Virus record (IMG/VR): IMGVR_UViG_3300021440_000089
Coordinates: 1-31,683 of that record
DNA: 31,683 bases
Source of the DNA: a virus
Reading direction: 5' to 3' (one strand)
Positions 1 through 8,161 of the stretch are shown here, one piece after another. The number at the start of each line of letters is the position of its first letter. The first letter of the stretch is position 1. A program made the position numbers and the translations under genes. Under the pieces are notes generated by a model. That model saw only the letters and a list, made by a program, of their open reading frames with translations. It ran no database searches and was not told the origin of the DNA.

Positions 1-1
1 G

Positions 2-34
2 CTTGGTTATCCGTTTATTGGTGAGGGCGAGTAA
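2..34 (+). CDS. 3' end of an upstream gene (partial)
   Basis: The window opens inside a reading frame that ends LGYPFIGEGE and a TAA stop. The stop shares its last base with the ATG of the next gene (TAATG), the usual junction of translationally coupled phage genes. Only ten residues are present, so the product cannot be named. By position before ninB it may belong to the replication or ren/nin region. Confidence 0.4.
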   Translation, partial: LGYPFIGEGE

Positions 35-495
35 TGGGTGAGGCGTGGACGGTCAACGATGAGCGCAAAAAAGCCGCTTACATTGCGCACGTTAATGAAT
101 TATTTGCCGAGCACAAATATTTAACGTTTCCGGCTCCGCGAATTGGGGCTGATAGATCGCTGGATCAAAACGCTTTATTCCATGTTTGGCTAACTGAGTT
201 TTGTTGCCACCTTGCGCGCTGCCACAAAAGCCAAGTAACCGAAGGGATGCTTGAAGGCATCAAGTTAACCATGAAAGGTTTGTTTTATCGCGAGACTGAT
301 TTTTCTTGGATGCTGCTTTCGGTTGAGTGTCCGCTGACTGGAAACACAAAGCGTGGATTCACAAGCTCAAAAAGCTGGAAGCGCGGCGAAATGTTTTTAT
401 TTTTAGATTGGCTGCAAAACTTCGCAGCAACCAAAGGTTGCATTTTGGAAAGCAAAGGCGAGTTTGCGAAATTAAAACGTGATCAAAATAAATAG
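34..495 (+). CDS. ninB: NinB-like recombination mediator (Orf family)
   Basis: A 153-residue protein with the RSLDQN-x-LFHVWL pattern near residues 41-53. It resembles the R-S-L-x-QN-x-x-LW signature of lambda NinB (Orf), a DNA-binding recombination mediator that assists the phage Red pathway. Length is close to lambda NinB (146 residues). The start is ATG in a TAATG overlap with the upstream gene. It lies in the ninB-to-Q order seen in lambdoid phages, with NinG and a Q candidate downstream, and it fits with the Bet/exonuclease pair encoded on the other strand near the far end of the window. The similarity is by motif only, and the C-terminal half is not obviously NinB. Confidence 0.62.
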   Translation: MGEAWTVNDERKKAAYIAHVNELFAEHKYLTFPAPRIGADRSLDQNALFHVWLTEFCCHLARCHKSQVTEGMLEGIKLTMKGLFYRETDFSWMLLSVECPLTGNTKRGFTSSKSWKRGEMFLFLDWLQNFAATKGCILESKGEFAKLKRDQNK

Positions 496-503
496 GAATT
501 TTT

Positions 504-695
504 ATGAGCGTTAGAATCAAAACCGATTGCCACAAAATACACCCGAAGAGTCTGCGTAGCGGTAGGAATATTCTGCACTTTGACGAAAAGCGCAATTGCT
601 GGATTGGCTTGGGCAAAGAGCGGATTTACGAAGAGTCTGACGCGCACCTGTATTTTAACAAGCTTTTAAAAATGCTAGACAACAAACGGAGTTAG
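504..695 (+). CDS. Small hypothetical phage protein
   Basis: A 63-residue basic protein that I do not recognise. It has a reasonable ribosome site (AGGA about 8 bases before ATG) and sits 8 bp after the NinB-like gene and 5 bp before the next gene, so it is probably part of the same middle operon. It has no membrane segment. Its pattern (NILHFDEKRNCWIGLGKERIY) suggests a small beta-rich fold, but no function can be assigned. Confidence 0.55.
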   Translation: MSVRIKTDCHKIHPKSLRSGRNILHFDEKRNCWIGLGKERIYEESDAHLYFNKLLKMLDNKRS

Positions 696-700
696 GCAAA

Positions 701-1084
701 ATGAAAGAAATTAAAATAAGCCACAAGAAATTTATTGTTATTACTATTTTGCTTTTTTCATCCATTGAAATCGGGTTTTTTAAATTTATGCTTGATCTGT
801 ACCAAAAAAGCCTAGACGATTTTTTTATTATTTTATCGTGCCTTGGAATGGTTGCAGTGCTTAGTATTTTTTGGCTTATCTGCGAAGCAAGAAGATCGCA
901 AGACGTTGATTTTAATTTGGGCGATGAAGGTGCTGAGTCAAAACCAAGAGATTCTAAAAATGAAGAAATCACCGCTGCAAGTGACGAAAGAAAAATTAAA
1001 GATATGTCTGATTTGCAAAAACCCGTTTCCACCGAAGAGCACACTGCAAAAAGTGTGCGGCCTAGAGTGCGCGCTGAAGTTTAA
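701..1084 (+). CDS. Two-helix membrane protein overlapping ninG
   Basis: A 127-residue protein with two hydrophobic segments, about residues 9-30 and 38-60, followed by a charged tail. It is preceded by a gaGTTAGG-type site a few bases from the ATG. Its last 125 bases overlap the start of NinG in another frame, which is unusually long for this genome, where overlaps are usually 1-10 bases. Either both frames are used, or the original stop was lost and the tail is a read-out of ninG sequence. No family recognised. It is probably an inner-membrane protein of the phage middle operon. Confidence 0.5.
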   Translation: MKEIKISHKKFIVITILLFSSIEIGFFKFMLDLYQKSLDDFFIILSCLGMVAVLSIFWLICEARRSQDVDFNLGDEGAESKPRDSKNEEITAASDERKIKDMSDLQKPVSTEEHTAKSVRPRVRAEV

Positions 1085-1559
1085 AAAATATCAGGACGAA
1101 AAAGAGTTCGACAAAGAAACTCGACGAATGAAAAAAGCCAGATCAGAAAATGATGTTGGCTTGTGGGCAAAGAAAGCGCAAGCAATGTTCAATTGTTTTA
1201 TTCGTCTGCGAGATGCGCACCTTGGCTGCATTAGCTGCGATAAACCTTCCAATTGGGTCGGGCAGTGGGCAGCAGGGCACTATCGAACCGTAGGCGCGCA
1301 CCCTGAGCTTAGGTTTGATGAAGACAACGCGCACAAGCAATGCAATCGCGACTGCAACGGAATGAAGAGCGGAAATATTGTTGAGTACAGAATTCGATTA
1401 GTTATAAAAATCGGCGAGCCAAAAGTTTTACAGCTTGAAAGTGACGACAGGCCGCCAGTTCGTTATAGGCTCGAAGATTACAAACAAATTTGGGCGCATT
1501 ACAAAGCGAAAGTTGAAGAGCTTAAAACCAAAAACAAATTCAAGGTGCTGGCCGAATGA
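960..1559 (+). CDS. ninG: NinG, Rap-like Holliday-junction endonuclease
   Basis: A 199-residue protein matching lambda NinG (Rap, 204 residues), a structure-specific nuclease acting on recombination intermediates. It has an N-terminal zinc knuckle (C16, C19, C33, C37), a basic helical linker, and the diagnostic core C90-x2-C93 followed by AAGHYRT (H107), LRF, and HKQC (H125, C128, C132) then KSGN. The open frame extends upstream to 843, but those residues are not NinG-like; ATG 960 gives the family N-terminus and length. The stop overlaps the following ATG (ATGA). It probably works with the Bet/YqaJ recombination proteins of this phage. Confidence 0.88.
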   Translation: MKKSPLQVTKEKLKICLICKNPFPPKSTLQKVCGLECALKFKKYQDEKEFDKETRRMKKARSENDVGLWAKKAQAMFNCFIRLRDAHLGCISCDKPSNWVGQWAAGHYRTVGAHPELRFDEDNAHKQCNRDCNGMKSGNIVEYRIRLVIKIGEPKVLQLESDDRPPVRYRLEDYKQIWAHYKAKVEELKTKNKFKVLAE

Positions 1560-1942
1560 TTAAAAAGCGTTGTGTGACTGAATGGCTTGAGCTTTGGGGT
1601 GAGTGGGAGCGGTGCGGCAGTAATTACTTAAAACATTTGCAGCCTCACTCAAACATGCTTGCCGTTGACATGGTGGCCGTTTACGAAGATACGCCACCGC
1701 CGCCGGAATTGAATGACGATGACGCGAGAATTATTTGCGAGCAAATGGCGGCGCTGAAAAGAAAAACCCCTAGGCATTTTAGATTGTTAAAACAGTATTA
1801 CGTATTGCGTTTATCAACGACCAGAATGGCGGCATTCAATAAAACGACAAGGGATGATTTAAGGCTTAGCTTGGCCAAGGCTGAGGGTTACTGCGAAGAT
1901 TTTTTGAGTGAGTTTTTAATTCCAGAGGGGTGCGATGCATGA
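1556..1942 (+). CDS. Antiterminator Q-like protein (antitermQ/DUF1133 type)
   Basis: A 128-residue protein located exactly where lambdoid phages keep Q, after ninG and before the lysis genes. The N-terminal W-x-E-WGEWERCGS, the central DDDARIICEQMAALKRKTP and the C-terminal helix-turn-helix-like stretch (residues about 82-115) resemble the phage-21/antitermQ group rather than lambda Q. Q proteins bind near the late promoter and make RNA polymerase ignore terminators. That role fits the promoter-terminator pair at 2491-2600 and the terminators within the head genes. It overlaps ninG and the next gene by ATGA junctions. A function inferred from weak motif similarity plus position. Confidence 0.6.
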   Translation: MIKKRCVTEWLELWGEWERCGSNYLKHLQPHSNMLAVDMVAVYEDTPPPPELNDDDARIICEQMAALKRKTPRHFRLLKQYYVLRLSTTRMAAFNKTTRDDLRLSLAKAEGYCEDFLSEFLIPEGCDA

Positions 1943-2487
1943 TATTCAATGGAATTATTAAGGCTGTTATCCGCTCACTATTTCCGCCCAAATTGATAGT
2001 TGGCGATGTATTAATTTTTGATGAATTTGGGGCGGTAAATCCGTTCACCGGAAGACCGCCACACAAGGTTGTCATTAAAGGCATAAAAAACGGTTTTGTG
2101 AATTACGCATGGTTAGATTCAGCATTTCTTCAAAATGAATCGATGAGCATTGGATCGTTTTGTTTCTGCTACAAACATATTTCGCCAAAAAGCACCGAGG
2201 AACTGATGAGCAAAAAAGACGAATTAATTGAAGCCTTGACCAGCCAACTGGAAGAGAAAAAAACAGAGTGCGAAAACCTAAAGGGTTGGATGGAAGAAAT
2301 AAAAACAAAGCTTTATAGGGCTGAGTTTGATTTGAAAATTGCAAATGGTGAGATTGAAAGGCTAAGCAAACATTCAAAAGTTTACGAAAAATGTTTTACA
2401 GCAACAGAAGAAATAAAAGGTATTTTGGAAGCGATGGATTACGAAGATGGTAGACATGAGCATGAAGACGACGGTTACGCAGATTAA
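1939..2487 (+). CDS. Hypothetical protein with C-terminal coiled coil
   Basis: A 182-residue protein starting at an ATG that overlaps the Q-like stop (ATGA). Residues about 20-70 form a small beta-rich region containing VNPFTGRPPHKVVIKG. Residues about 95-165 are a long charged coiled coil. An internal ATG at 2208, preceded by GAGGA, would produce the coiled-coil part alone, so two products are possible. No family recognised. Lying between Q and the late promoter, it belongs to the middle transcript. Confidence 0.6.
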   Translation: MIFNGIIKAVIRSLFPPKLIVGDVLIFDEFGAVNPFTGRPPHKVVIKGIKNGFVNYAWLDSAFLQNESMSIGSFCFCYKHISPKSTEELMSKKDELIEALTSQLEEKKTECENLKGWMEEIKTKLYRAEFDLKIANGEIERLSKHSKVYEKCFTATEEIKGILEAMDYEDGRHEHEDDGYAD

Positions 2488-2490
2488 CTC

Positions 2491-2519
2491 TTGACTTCTG
2501 CGGCAGAGAAGCCTACTAA
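2491..2519 (+). promoter_or_regulatory. Candidate late promoter (pR'-like)
   Basis: TTGACT at 2491-2496, a 17-base spacer, then TACTAA at 2514-2519. The -35 box is good and the -10 weak. It lies just after the Q-side genes and about 50 bp before an intrinsic terminator, the same order as lambda pR' and tR'. Inferred from sequence and position only. Confidence 0.45.
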
Positions 2520-2567
2520 TTCAGGTATTGTTGGCAGAGCTACACACTAAAGCCATAAAATTAACAT

Positions 2568-2600
2568 AAACCCGCCTTGAGCAATCTCGGCGGGTTTTTT
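2568..2600 (+). terminator. Intrinsic terminator before the lysis genes (tR'-like)
   Basis: Stem AAACCCGCC (2568-2576) pairs with GGCGGGTTT (2589-2597), closing a 12-base loop, followed by a T run to 2600. It lies upstream of the holin and would stop transcription from 2491 unless antiterminated. Confidence 0.85.
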
Positions 2601-2633
2601 ATTGCCCGAAAAATCACACTGACCGCCGGAACT

Positions 2634-2945
2634 ATGAAGATGCCGACAAAAGACCCTAATTTCTGGGCGTACATCGTTTCAATTTTTCAGGGAATCGAAG
2701 TCGCTATTTACGCGAGCCTCGTTGCACTTCTGCGAGTGCTTTTTGATGCAAAAGAAAAGCGCTGGCAGCGCATAGCGCTCGAAGTGTTGCTTTCCGGCTT
2801 AATTGCCAAGGGTGCAGATCAGATCGCCATAGCGCTCGGATATTCGCATTTGGATGTAGCCATTGGTGCGGCAATAGGGCTTCTGGGTGTCGAAAATATT
2901 CGATATTTCGGCAGAAAATATTTAACCAAGAAAATCGAGAAATAA
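2634..2945 (+). CDS. Holin with lambda-S-like dual start
   Basis: A 103-residue membrane protein with three hydrophobic stretches (about 17-37, 47-68 and 73-90) and a basic C-terminus, the topology of class I lambda-type holins. It begins MKMP, as lambda S does, where initiation at Met1 gives the antiholin and at Met3 the holin; both ATGs (2634, 2640) are present here. The frame is open further upstream to a TTG at 2577, but that lies in the terminator loop, so I chose 2634. Followed after 4 bases by another lysis-type membrane protein and then lysozyme. Holins form the timed inner-membrane lesion that releases endolysin. Confidence 0.78.
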   Translation: MKMPTKDPNFWAYIVSIFQGIEVAIYASLVALLRVLFDAKEKRWQRIALEVLLSGLIAKGADQIAIALGYSHLDVAIGAAIGLLGVENIRYFGRKYLTKKIEK

Positions 2946-2949
2946 AATC

Positions 2950-3417
2950 ATGTTTTCAGCACTTTTTTCATTCCTTGGTGGTTCAGCGTTCAGAATGGTT
3001 TGGGGTGAAGTGTCCGCATGGTTTACCGCCAAGCAAGAGCACGATCAAGAATTGGCGCGAATGGCTGAGCAAGAAAAAATCAATGCCGCGCAACACGCTC
3101 GCAATCTTGAGGCAATGAAACTTCAGTGCGACCTTGGTATTAAAACCGTAAGTGCGCAGCTTGAAGGTGACCTAAGCAAAATTGAGGTGAGCGCATGGGC
3201 TTCGGCAGTTGATTCAATCGGAAAGCCTACAGGCAATAAGTTTATCGATACATGGAACGGCTCAGTGCGCCCATTGCTTGCAACTATGGCGATCGCTGCA
3301 GTCGTTTTTGAAATTGTGCGTAACGGATTTGTATTGAGCGACTGGGATAGAGAGCTATTCGCCGCAATCCTTGGTCTTTATGTCGCCGACCGGACATTGC
3401 AGCACCGTGGCAAATAA
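2950..3417 (+). CDS. 3TM-holin-family-like membrane protein
   Basis: A 155-residue protein with a hydrophobic N-terminus, a long charged coiled coil (about 25-80), and a C-terminal part with TWNGSVRPLLATMAIAA, a second hydrophobic helix, and ILGLYVADRTLQ. The W-x-x-S-x-RP-x-L motif and terminal GLY-x-x-DR resemble the phage 3TM holin family. Position between the holin and lysozyme supports a lysis role, perhaps as antiholin or second holin. No spanin (Rz/Rz1) is seen nearby. The lysozyme frame overlaps its 3' end. Confidence 0.6.
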   Translation: MFSALFSFLGGSAFRMVWGEVSAWFTAKQEHDQELARMAEQEKINAAQHARNLEAMKLQCDLGIKTVSAQLEGDLSKIEVSAWASAVDSIGKPTGNKFIDTWNGSVRPLLATMAIAAVVFEIVRNGFVLSDWDRELFAAILGLYVADRTLQHRGK

Positions 3418-3871
3418 AGAAACCGTTTTGGCAATGCTGGCAAGCTTTACGCCTGTGTTTGAAGGTTTCCGTTCGCACCCTTACTTTTGTCCGGCTGGCG
3501 TTGCCACTATCGGAATGGGCTCAACTCGTTATGCGGACGGCACCCAAGTAAGAATCGTTGACGATCCAATCTCCTATGAAGCCGCAATGAAGTTAATGCT
3601 TCATGAGTTCGAGCACGTTTACGTTCCCGCCGTTTTAACCCTGTGTCCCGTAGAGATGACCAACAACCAATTGGTCGCGCTGGCTGACTTCACTTACAAC
3701 CTTGGTGTTGATGCTCTAAGAACCTCAACACTCAGAAAAAAAGTGAACGCCGGCCAATGGTCAGAGGTTCCCGCACAGCTAATGCGTTGGGTGTATGCAG
3801 AGTCCAAAGAATTACCTGGACTAAAGGCTCGCCGTCAAGCCGAGGTCAAGCTGCTATGTGCAGACAATTGA
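3407..3871 (+). CDS. Phage lysozyme (glycoside hydrolase 24)
   Basis: An endolysin of about 154 residues that cleaves the glycan strands of peptidoglycan. The catalytic pattern is E19-x8-C28-x5-T34, around FEGFRSHPYFCPAGVATIG, the E-(D/C)-T triad of T4/P22-type lysozymes with Cys at the middle position. The central NNQLVALADFTYNLG and the C-terminal GLKARRQAEVKLL are also family-typical. The start is uncertain: I chose GTG 3407, which overlaps the previous gene; ATG 3431 would still keep the triad. No signal or SAR segment is visible, so export depends on the holin. Confidence 0.9.
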   Translation: MANKETVLAMLASFTPVFEGFRSHPYFCPAGVATIGMGSTRYADGTQVRIVDDPISYEAAMKLMLHEFEHVYVPAVLTLCPVEMTNNQLVALADFTYNLGVDALRTSTLRKKVNAGQWSEVPAQLMRWVYAESKELPGLKARRQAEVKLLCADN

Positions 3872-3887
3872 TAGCAGAGGCCAGCAA

Positions 3888-4172
3888 GTGAGTGAACAGC
3901 TAGCGGATATTAAAATCGAGTTGGTCAGCACAAAACCCCCAGTCGTGCTGAACGAAGATGTAATTCGCATTCTCCATGATGTGCTCGAAGAGGCTAAGCG
4001 CGGCGAAATAACCGATATAGGCGTTTGTTGGGTGAGACCGAATGGCGAAGCCGGAAATGACTTCGGTTACAACCGCAATAAACTTATCGCGCTGATTGGT
4101 TCTGCATCAGTTCTTTGTCGCGATTTACTTGATTCTGGTTTGACCATTAGAGAAAGCGATACTTCGAATTAG
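3888..4172 (+). CDS. Hypothetical protein after lysozyme
   Basis: A 94-residue soluble protein. The GTG at 3888 is preferred because AGAGG lies 7 bases upstream; an earlier GTG at 3858 would overlap lysozyme. The central part, ILHDVLEEAKRGEITDIGVCWVRPNG, and the C-terminal NKLIALIGSASVLCRDLLD look like a compact alpha/beta fold. It sits where Rz/Rz1 spanins usually are, but it has no membrane helix or lipobox, so it is not a spanin. Function unknown. Confidence 0.5.
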   Translation: MSEQLADIKIELVSTKPPVVLNEDVIRILHDVLEEAKRGEITDIGVCWVRPNGEAGNDFGYNRNKLIALIGSASVLCRDLLDSGLTIRESDTSN

Positions 4173-4241
4173 TTAGTTAGATAGCTGCAAAATAAATGGC
4201 CATCCCGAGGCCAAAAACCGGAGAAGCGATAAGCAATAATC

Positions 4242-4691
4242 ATGGCAAGACCTACGAAATACACAAAAGTATTGGCCGAAAAAATATGTGCACGGCTAGC
4301 TGATGGCGAAAGCTTAAGGTCTATTTGCAAAGATGATGACATGCCCGGCAAGAGCGTGGTTTTTAAGTGGCTTCTTTCCGATAGCTCTGTTTATGCTGGG
4401 TTTAGAGACCAATACGATAACGCTCGTAAGATTCAATATGAGTGCATGGTGGATGACATTGTTGATATTGCAGACGATGGGCGAAATGATTTCGTTATTA
4501 ATAACACCGAAGAGGGTGATTTAGCTCGCTTAAATGTTGAGGCTATTGGCCGCTCAAGACTGCGTGTTGATACTCGCAAATGGTTTTTATCCAAGGTGTT
4601 GCCTAAGTTTTCTGACAAAGATCCGCAAGAAAACAAAAAAGAAGATTTGGCCTCTGTTATTGCCAAGCTCATTGAAAAGCTCCCTAACTAA
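4242..4691 (+). CDS. Terminase small subunit (Sf6 gp1-like)
   Basis: A 149-residue DNA-recognition subunit of the packaging motor. The N-terminal MARPTKYTKVLAEKICARLADGESLRSICKDDDMPGKSVVFKWL is a helix-turn-helix, and WFLSKVLPKFSDK is typical of Sf6-type small terminases that form an oligomeric ring. It is followed after 2 bases by the large subunit. In pac phages the recognition site often lies within this gene. The preceding 69 bp (4173-4241) contain no gene, only a weak hairpin around TGGCC/GGCCA. Confidence 0.85.
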   Translation: MARPTKYTKVLAEKICARLADGESLRSICKDDDMPGKSVVFKWLLSDSSVYAGFRDQYDNARKIQYECMVDDIVDIADDGRNDFVINNTEEGDLARLNVEAIGRSRLRVDTRKWFLSKVLPKFSDKDPQENKKEDLASVIAKLIEKLPN

Positions 4692-4693
4692 TC

Positions 4694-6043
4694 ATGTCCG
4701 CCGATTTACCTCTTCAGCTGCAAAGACAGTTGGCGAGGTGGTATCTATTGCGCGACCACCCGGTGCAGCTCGCTTTAGTTCGTGCGGTTCCAAATGGCAT
4801 TAGATTCCCGCTAGTTCCTTCTGGTCGACGTAGCGGAAAAACAGAAAGATTCAAACGCTTTTTAGCAAAAATTGCCAACTCAAAGCCAGGTATTTATTTC
4901 GCTGCCGCGCCAACGCACGAGCAGGCGAAGAAAATATTCTGGAAGGATTTAAAAGATTTAACGCTGAGTTACTCACACTCAAAGCGACCCAGCGAAAGTG
5001 ACCGAATTATTTATCTTGATAACGGCTCAGAAATTCATGTGTTTGGTTTAGATAAGCCAGAGCGGATTGAGGGTATTCCGTGGTCTGGTGGCGGGATTGA
5101 TGAGTTCGCAAACATTAAGAGTGAAGCGTGGGAGTCAAACATACTTCCAGCGCTTAATACTGTAAGCCCGCTAGATCCAGATCATCGCGCATGGTGTTGG
5201 TTGCTTGGAGTGCCTGACGGGCTGAATCATTATTTTGATTTGTGCCAAAAAGCTGAAGCTGGCGTAGATAAAAACTTCAAAGTATTTCACTGGAAAAGCG
5301 CTGAGATTCTTCCTGCTGCCGACATCGAATTAATGCGCAGAATCATGAGCGAGAAGCAATTCCGCCAAGAGTGGGAGGCATCTTTTGAAACCGCTGGCGG
5401 AAGGATTTACGAAGATTACAGTAAAGAAAATCACACAACCGAATCCATTAAGCCGCACGAACAATTGCATTGGATGCACGACCAAAACTACACGCCACTA
5501 TCGAGCGCAATCGCTGTAATCCGCGAAGCTAAGGCTTACTTGCTTGATGAAATTGTGCTGATTAGCGCTGTGTCAAAACAGTCAGCAATTGAGTTTGTTG
5601 AGAAGTTTAAAAATCATCAAAACAAAAACGTAATTATTTATGGTGATCCCGCTGGCAAGGCTGGCGAGAAGCACGGTCACGCATCGGATTACACCGACAT
5701 CGAAGATGTGCTGCGCTCTAACGGGTGGAAGTTCGAGCGGCAAATTAGAGCTTCACACCCGGCGATTAAAGACCGGCAGAACGCAGTAAGGGCAAAGATC
5801 AAGACGGCATCTGGCGAAATTAGTTTATTCGTCAATCCACTCAAAGCCCCGTGGTGTGATAAGGGCTTATCAACCGTACAGCTTCAAAAAGGTTCTTCGT
5901 TTCAAGAGGACCAAACAAACCAGTATCAACACATCACTACAGCAATTGGCTATTTCATAGAGAGAATTTGGCCGGTTAGCGTAGTTGCGAAAAAAGTCGA
6001 ACATTCCGCAGTTAAAACAACGAATCATTTCGGTAAAAGATAA
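4694..6043 (+). CDS. Terminase large subunit, packaging ATPase/nuclease
   Basis: A 449-residue motor that drives DNA into the procapsid and cuts the concatemer. Walker A is SGRRSGKT (43-50). Walker B is SGGGIDEFA (131-139), with catalytic D136 and E137. The RNase-H-like nuclease half shows acidic residues in MHDQNYTP (D263), YGDPAG (D318) and around DYTDIED (332-338). Length and order (TerS-TerL-portal) match headful P22/Sf6-type phages. Separated by 3 bases from the portal gene, whose ATG almost touches the stop, suggesting coupling. Confidence 0.95.
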   Translation: MSADLPLQLQRQLARWYLLRDHPVQLALVRAVPNGIRFPLVPSGRRSGKTERFKRFLAKIANSKPGIYFAAAPTHEQAKKIFWKDLKDLTLSYSHSKRPSESDRIIYLDNGSEIHVFGLDKPERIEGIPWSGGGIDEFANIKSEAWESNILPALNTVSPLDPDHRAWCWLLGVPDGLNHYFDLCQKAEAGVDKNFKVFHWKSAEILPAADIELMRRIMSEKQFRQEWEASFETAGGRIYEDYSKENHTTESIKPHEQLHWMHDQNYTPLSSAIAVIREAKAYLLDEIVLISAVSKQSAIEFVEKFKNHQNKNVIIYGDPAGKAGEKHGHASDYTDIEDVLRSNGWKFERQIRASHPAIKDRQNAVRAKIKTASGEISLFVNPLKAPWCDKGLSTVQLQKGSSFQEDQTNQYQHITTAIGYFIERIWPVSVVAKKVEHSAVKTTNHFGKR

Positions 6044-6046
6044 TCA

Positions 6047-8134
6047 ATGACTGACAAAAAAAGCGAACAACAATTAATTGCTGTTCATGATGATGCTGTG
6101 CGCGATTTCGAAAGAATTCAATCTGCGCTGCGCGATGAGCGCCTGCAAAATCTACAAGATCGTCGGTTCTATTCAATTGCTGGTGCGCAGTGGGAAGGTC
6201 CGCTCGGTGATCAGTTTGAAAACAAGCCGAAGTTTGAAGTTAATAAAATACATTTGGCTGTCATTCGCATTATCAATGAATACCGAAACAATCGCGTTGA
6301 TGTCGAATTTGTTTCTAAAGATGGCAGCGGCTCCGATAAATTTGCGGATGCTTGCGCTTCATTGCTGCGTGCGGATGAGCAAGATAGTTGTGCCGAAGAA
6401 GCTTACGACAACGGTTTTGAAGAAGCTGTAGGCGGTGGGTTTGGTGCGTGGCGTTTACGAAACACTTACGAAGATGAAGAGGATGACGAGAACGATCACC
6501 AGCGCATAATCATAGAGCCAATCTTTGATGCTGACTCATCCGTGTTTTTTGATCTTGATGCAAAACGTCAAGACAAATCAGACGCAAAACGCTGTTATGT
6601 AATTTCTTCGATGACTGTCGAGGATTACAAAGACACCTATGATGATGATCCGGCGACATGGCCAAAATCAATCCACCAAAAACAATTTGATTGGCATACA
6701 CAAGATCTTGTTTATGTTTGCGAGCACTACCGCATTGAAGATGTGCCTGAAACTATACATATATTTCAGGGGCTAGATGGCACAGAAAAACGAGTAAAAG
6801 ATTCCGATTTCGAAAATGATGAATCATTAAAGGAAACGCTTGCGGCGACGGGCTTCCGTCAAATTCGCGAGCGAAAAATTAAGCGTAAGCGCGTTCATAA
6901 ATATATTTTGTCCGGTGCAAAAATATTAGAAGACTGCGGAATTATTGCTGGTCGTAATATCCCGATTGTTCCGGTGTATGGAAAGCGTTGGTTTGTTGAT
7001 AGCGTAGAGCGTTGCATGGGGCACGTTCGCTTGAGCAAAGATGCTCAGCGTCTCAAGAACATGCAGCTTTCTAAGTTGGGCGAAATCTCTGCATTGTCAT
7101 CCATCGAAAAGCCAATCTTTACACCTGAACAAATTTCCAGCCACCAGAACATGTGGGCTGATGACAATATTGAAAACTACCCTTACTTACTCATCAATCC
7201 GCTTATTGATGGGAACGGAAACACTACGGCAGTTGGCCCCGTCGCTTACACGAAAGCCCCCGATATTCCCGCCGCAATGGCTGCTCTTCTGCAGCTGACC
7301 GAGCAAGACATGCAAGACCTGCTCGGCAATCAGCAAGCGGGCGAGCAGTTAATGCCAAATGTAAGCGGCAAAGCTGTTGAGCTGATTCAAGGCAAGCTCG
7401 ACATGCAAACGTTTATTTACATTTCAAACTTTGCAAAAGCAAAAAAACGCACTGGTGAGATTTGGCTCAGTATGGCCAAAGATATTTACGTCGAGCCTGG
7501 CCGCAAAATGAAAGGCGTGGGCGCTCAATCGCAAGTTTCACAGATTCAACTGAACAAGCCCATTGCTGGCGAAGACGGCGAGATTAATTACGAAAATGAT
7601 TTCGATTCCGCCGACATGGATGTGTCGGTTTCAGTGGGACCATCATCAGAAAGTAAGCGTCAATCCACGGTGCAAAAACTCACCGGCATGATGAACATAA
7701 CGCAAGACCCTGAAACGCTTCAGATTCTCAGCTCAATGGCCATGATGAACATGGATGGCGAAGGCGTGAGCGATGTTCGCGATTATTTCCGCAAAAAATT
7801 ATTACGCCAGGGCGCAATTAAGCCGACCAACGAAGAAGCGCAAGAGCTTGCGCAAGAGCAACAAAATACGCCGCAAGATCCTAACGATTTATTCCTAAGA
7901 GCATCAGCAGAGCAAGCCGCCGCAGCCGCTAAAAAATCGCAGGCAGACACATTGCTGGCCGTTGCGAAATCGAAAGAATCAGAAGCAAAAACAGTTGAAA
8001 CATTAGCGGGTGTAGATATTGCGCACCGCGATCAAATTCTTAAAACAGTTCAAGCGCTTGGCGATCATGCTCAATCCGGCGGCGAGATGCCGCAGCAGTC
8101 ACCAGCGCAAGCGGTTTCCGATCGTCCGCTCTAA
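6047..8134 (+). CDS. Portal protein (P22 gp1-like)
   Basis: A 695-residue portal, close to P22 gp1 (725). It forms the dodecameric ring through which DNA enters and leaves the head. The N-terminal RRFYSIAGAQWEG (about 38-50) and the long acidic clip/wing regions are typical. The C-terminal 100 residues are rich in Gln/Ala/Glu helix (EEAQELAQEQQ, AAAAKKSQAD), consistent with the P22-type barrel that senses headful pressure. Flanked by TerL and scaffold in the canonical order. Confidence 0.9.
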   Translation: MTDKKSEQQLIAVHDDAVRDFERIQSALRDERLQNLQDRRFYSIAGAQWEGPLGDQFENKPKFEVNKIHLAVIRIINEYRNNRVDVEFVSKDGSGSDKFADACASLLRADEQDSCAEEAYDNGFEEAVGGGFGAWRLRNTYEDEEDDENDHQRIIIEPIFDADSSVFFDLDAKRQDKSDAKRCYVISSMTVEDYKDTYDDDPATWPKSIHQKQFDWHTQDLVYVCEHYRIEDVPETIHIFQGLDGTEKRVKDSDFENDESLKETLAATGFRQIRERKIKRKRVHKYILSGAKILEDCGIIAGRNIPIVPVYGKRWFVDSVERCMGHVRLSKDAQRLKNMQLSKLGEISALSSIEKPIFTPEQISSHQNMWADDNIENYPYLLINPLIDGNGNTTAVGPVAYTKAPDIPAAMAALLQLTEQDMQDLLGNQQAGEQLMPNVSGKAVELIQGKLDMQTFIYISNFAKAKKRTGEIWLSMAKDIYVEPGRKMKGVGAQSQVSQIQLNKPIAGEDGEINYENDFDSADMDVSVSVGPSSESKRQSTVQKLTGMMNITQDPETLQILSSMAMMNMDGEGVSDVRDYFRKKLLRQGAIKPTNEEAQELAQEQQNTPQDPNDLFLRASAEQAAAAAKKSQADTLLAVAKSKESEAKTVETLAGVDIAHRDQILKTVQALGDHAQSGGEMPQQSPAQAVSDRPL

Positions 8135-8161
8135 GCGATCGAGTGAAGAAAGGGGTTAGAA

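Noticed and set aside
3858-4172. Spanin (Rz/Rz1) pair after lysozyme
   Set aside because: No N-terminal membrane helix, periplasmic coiled coil or lipobox in either frame.
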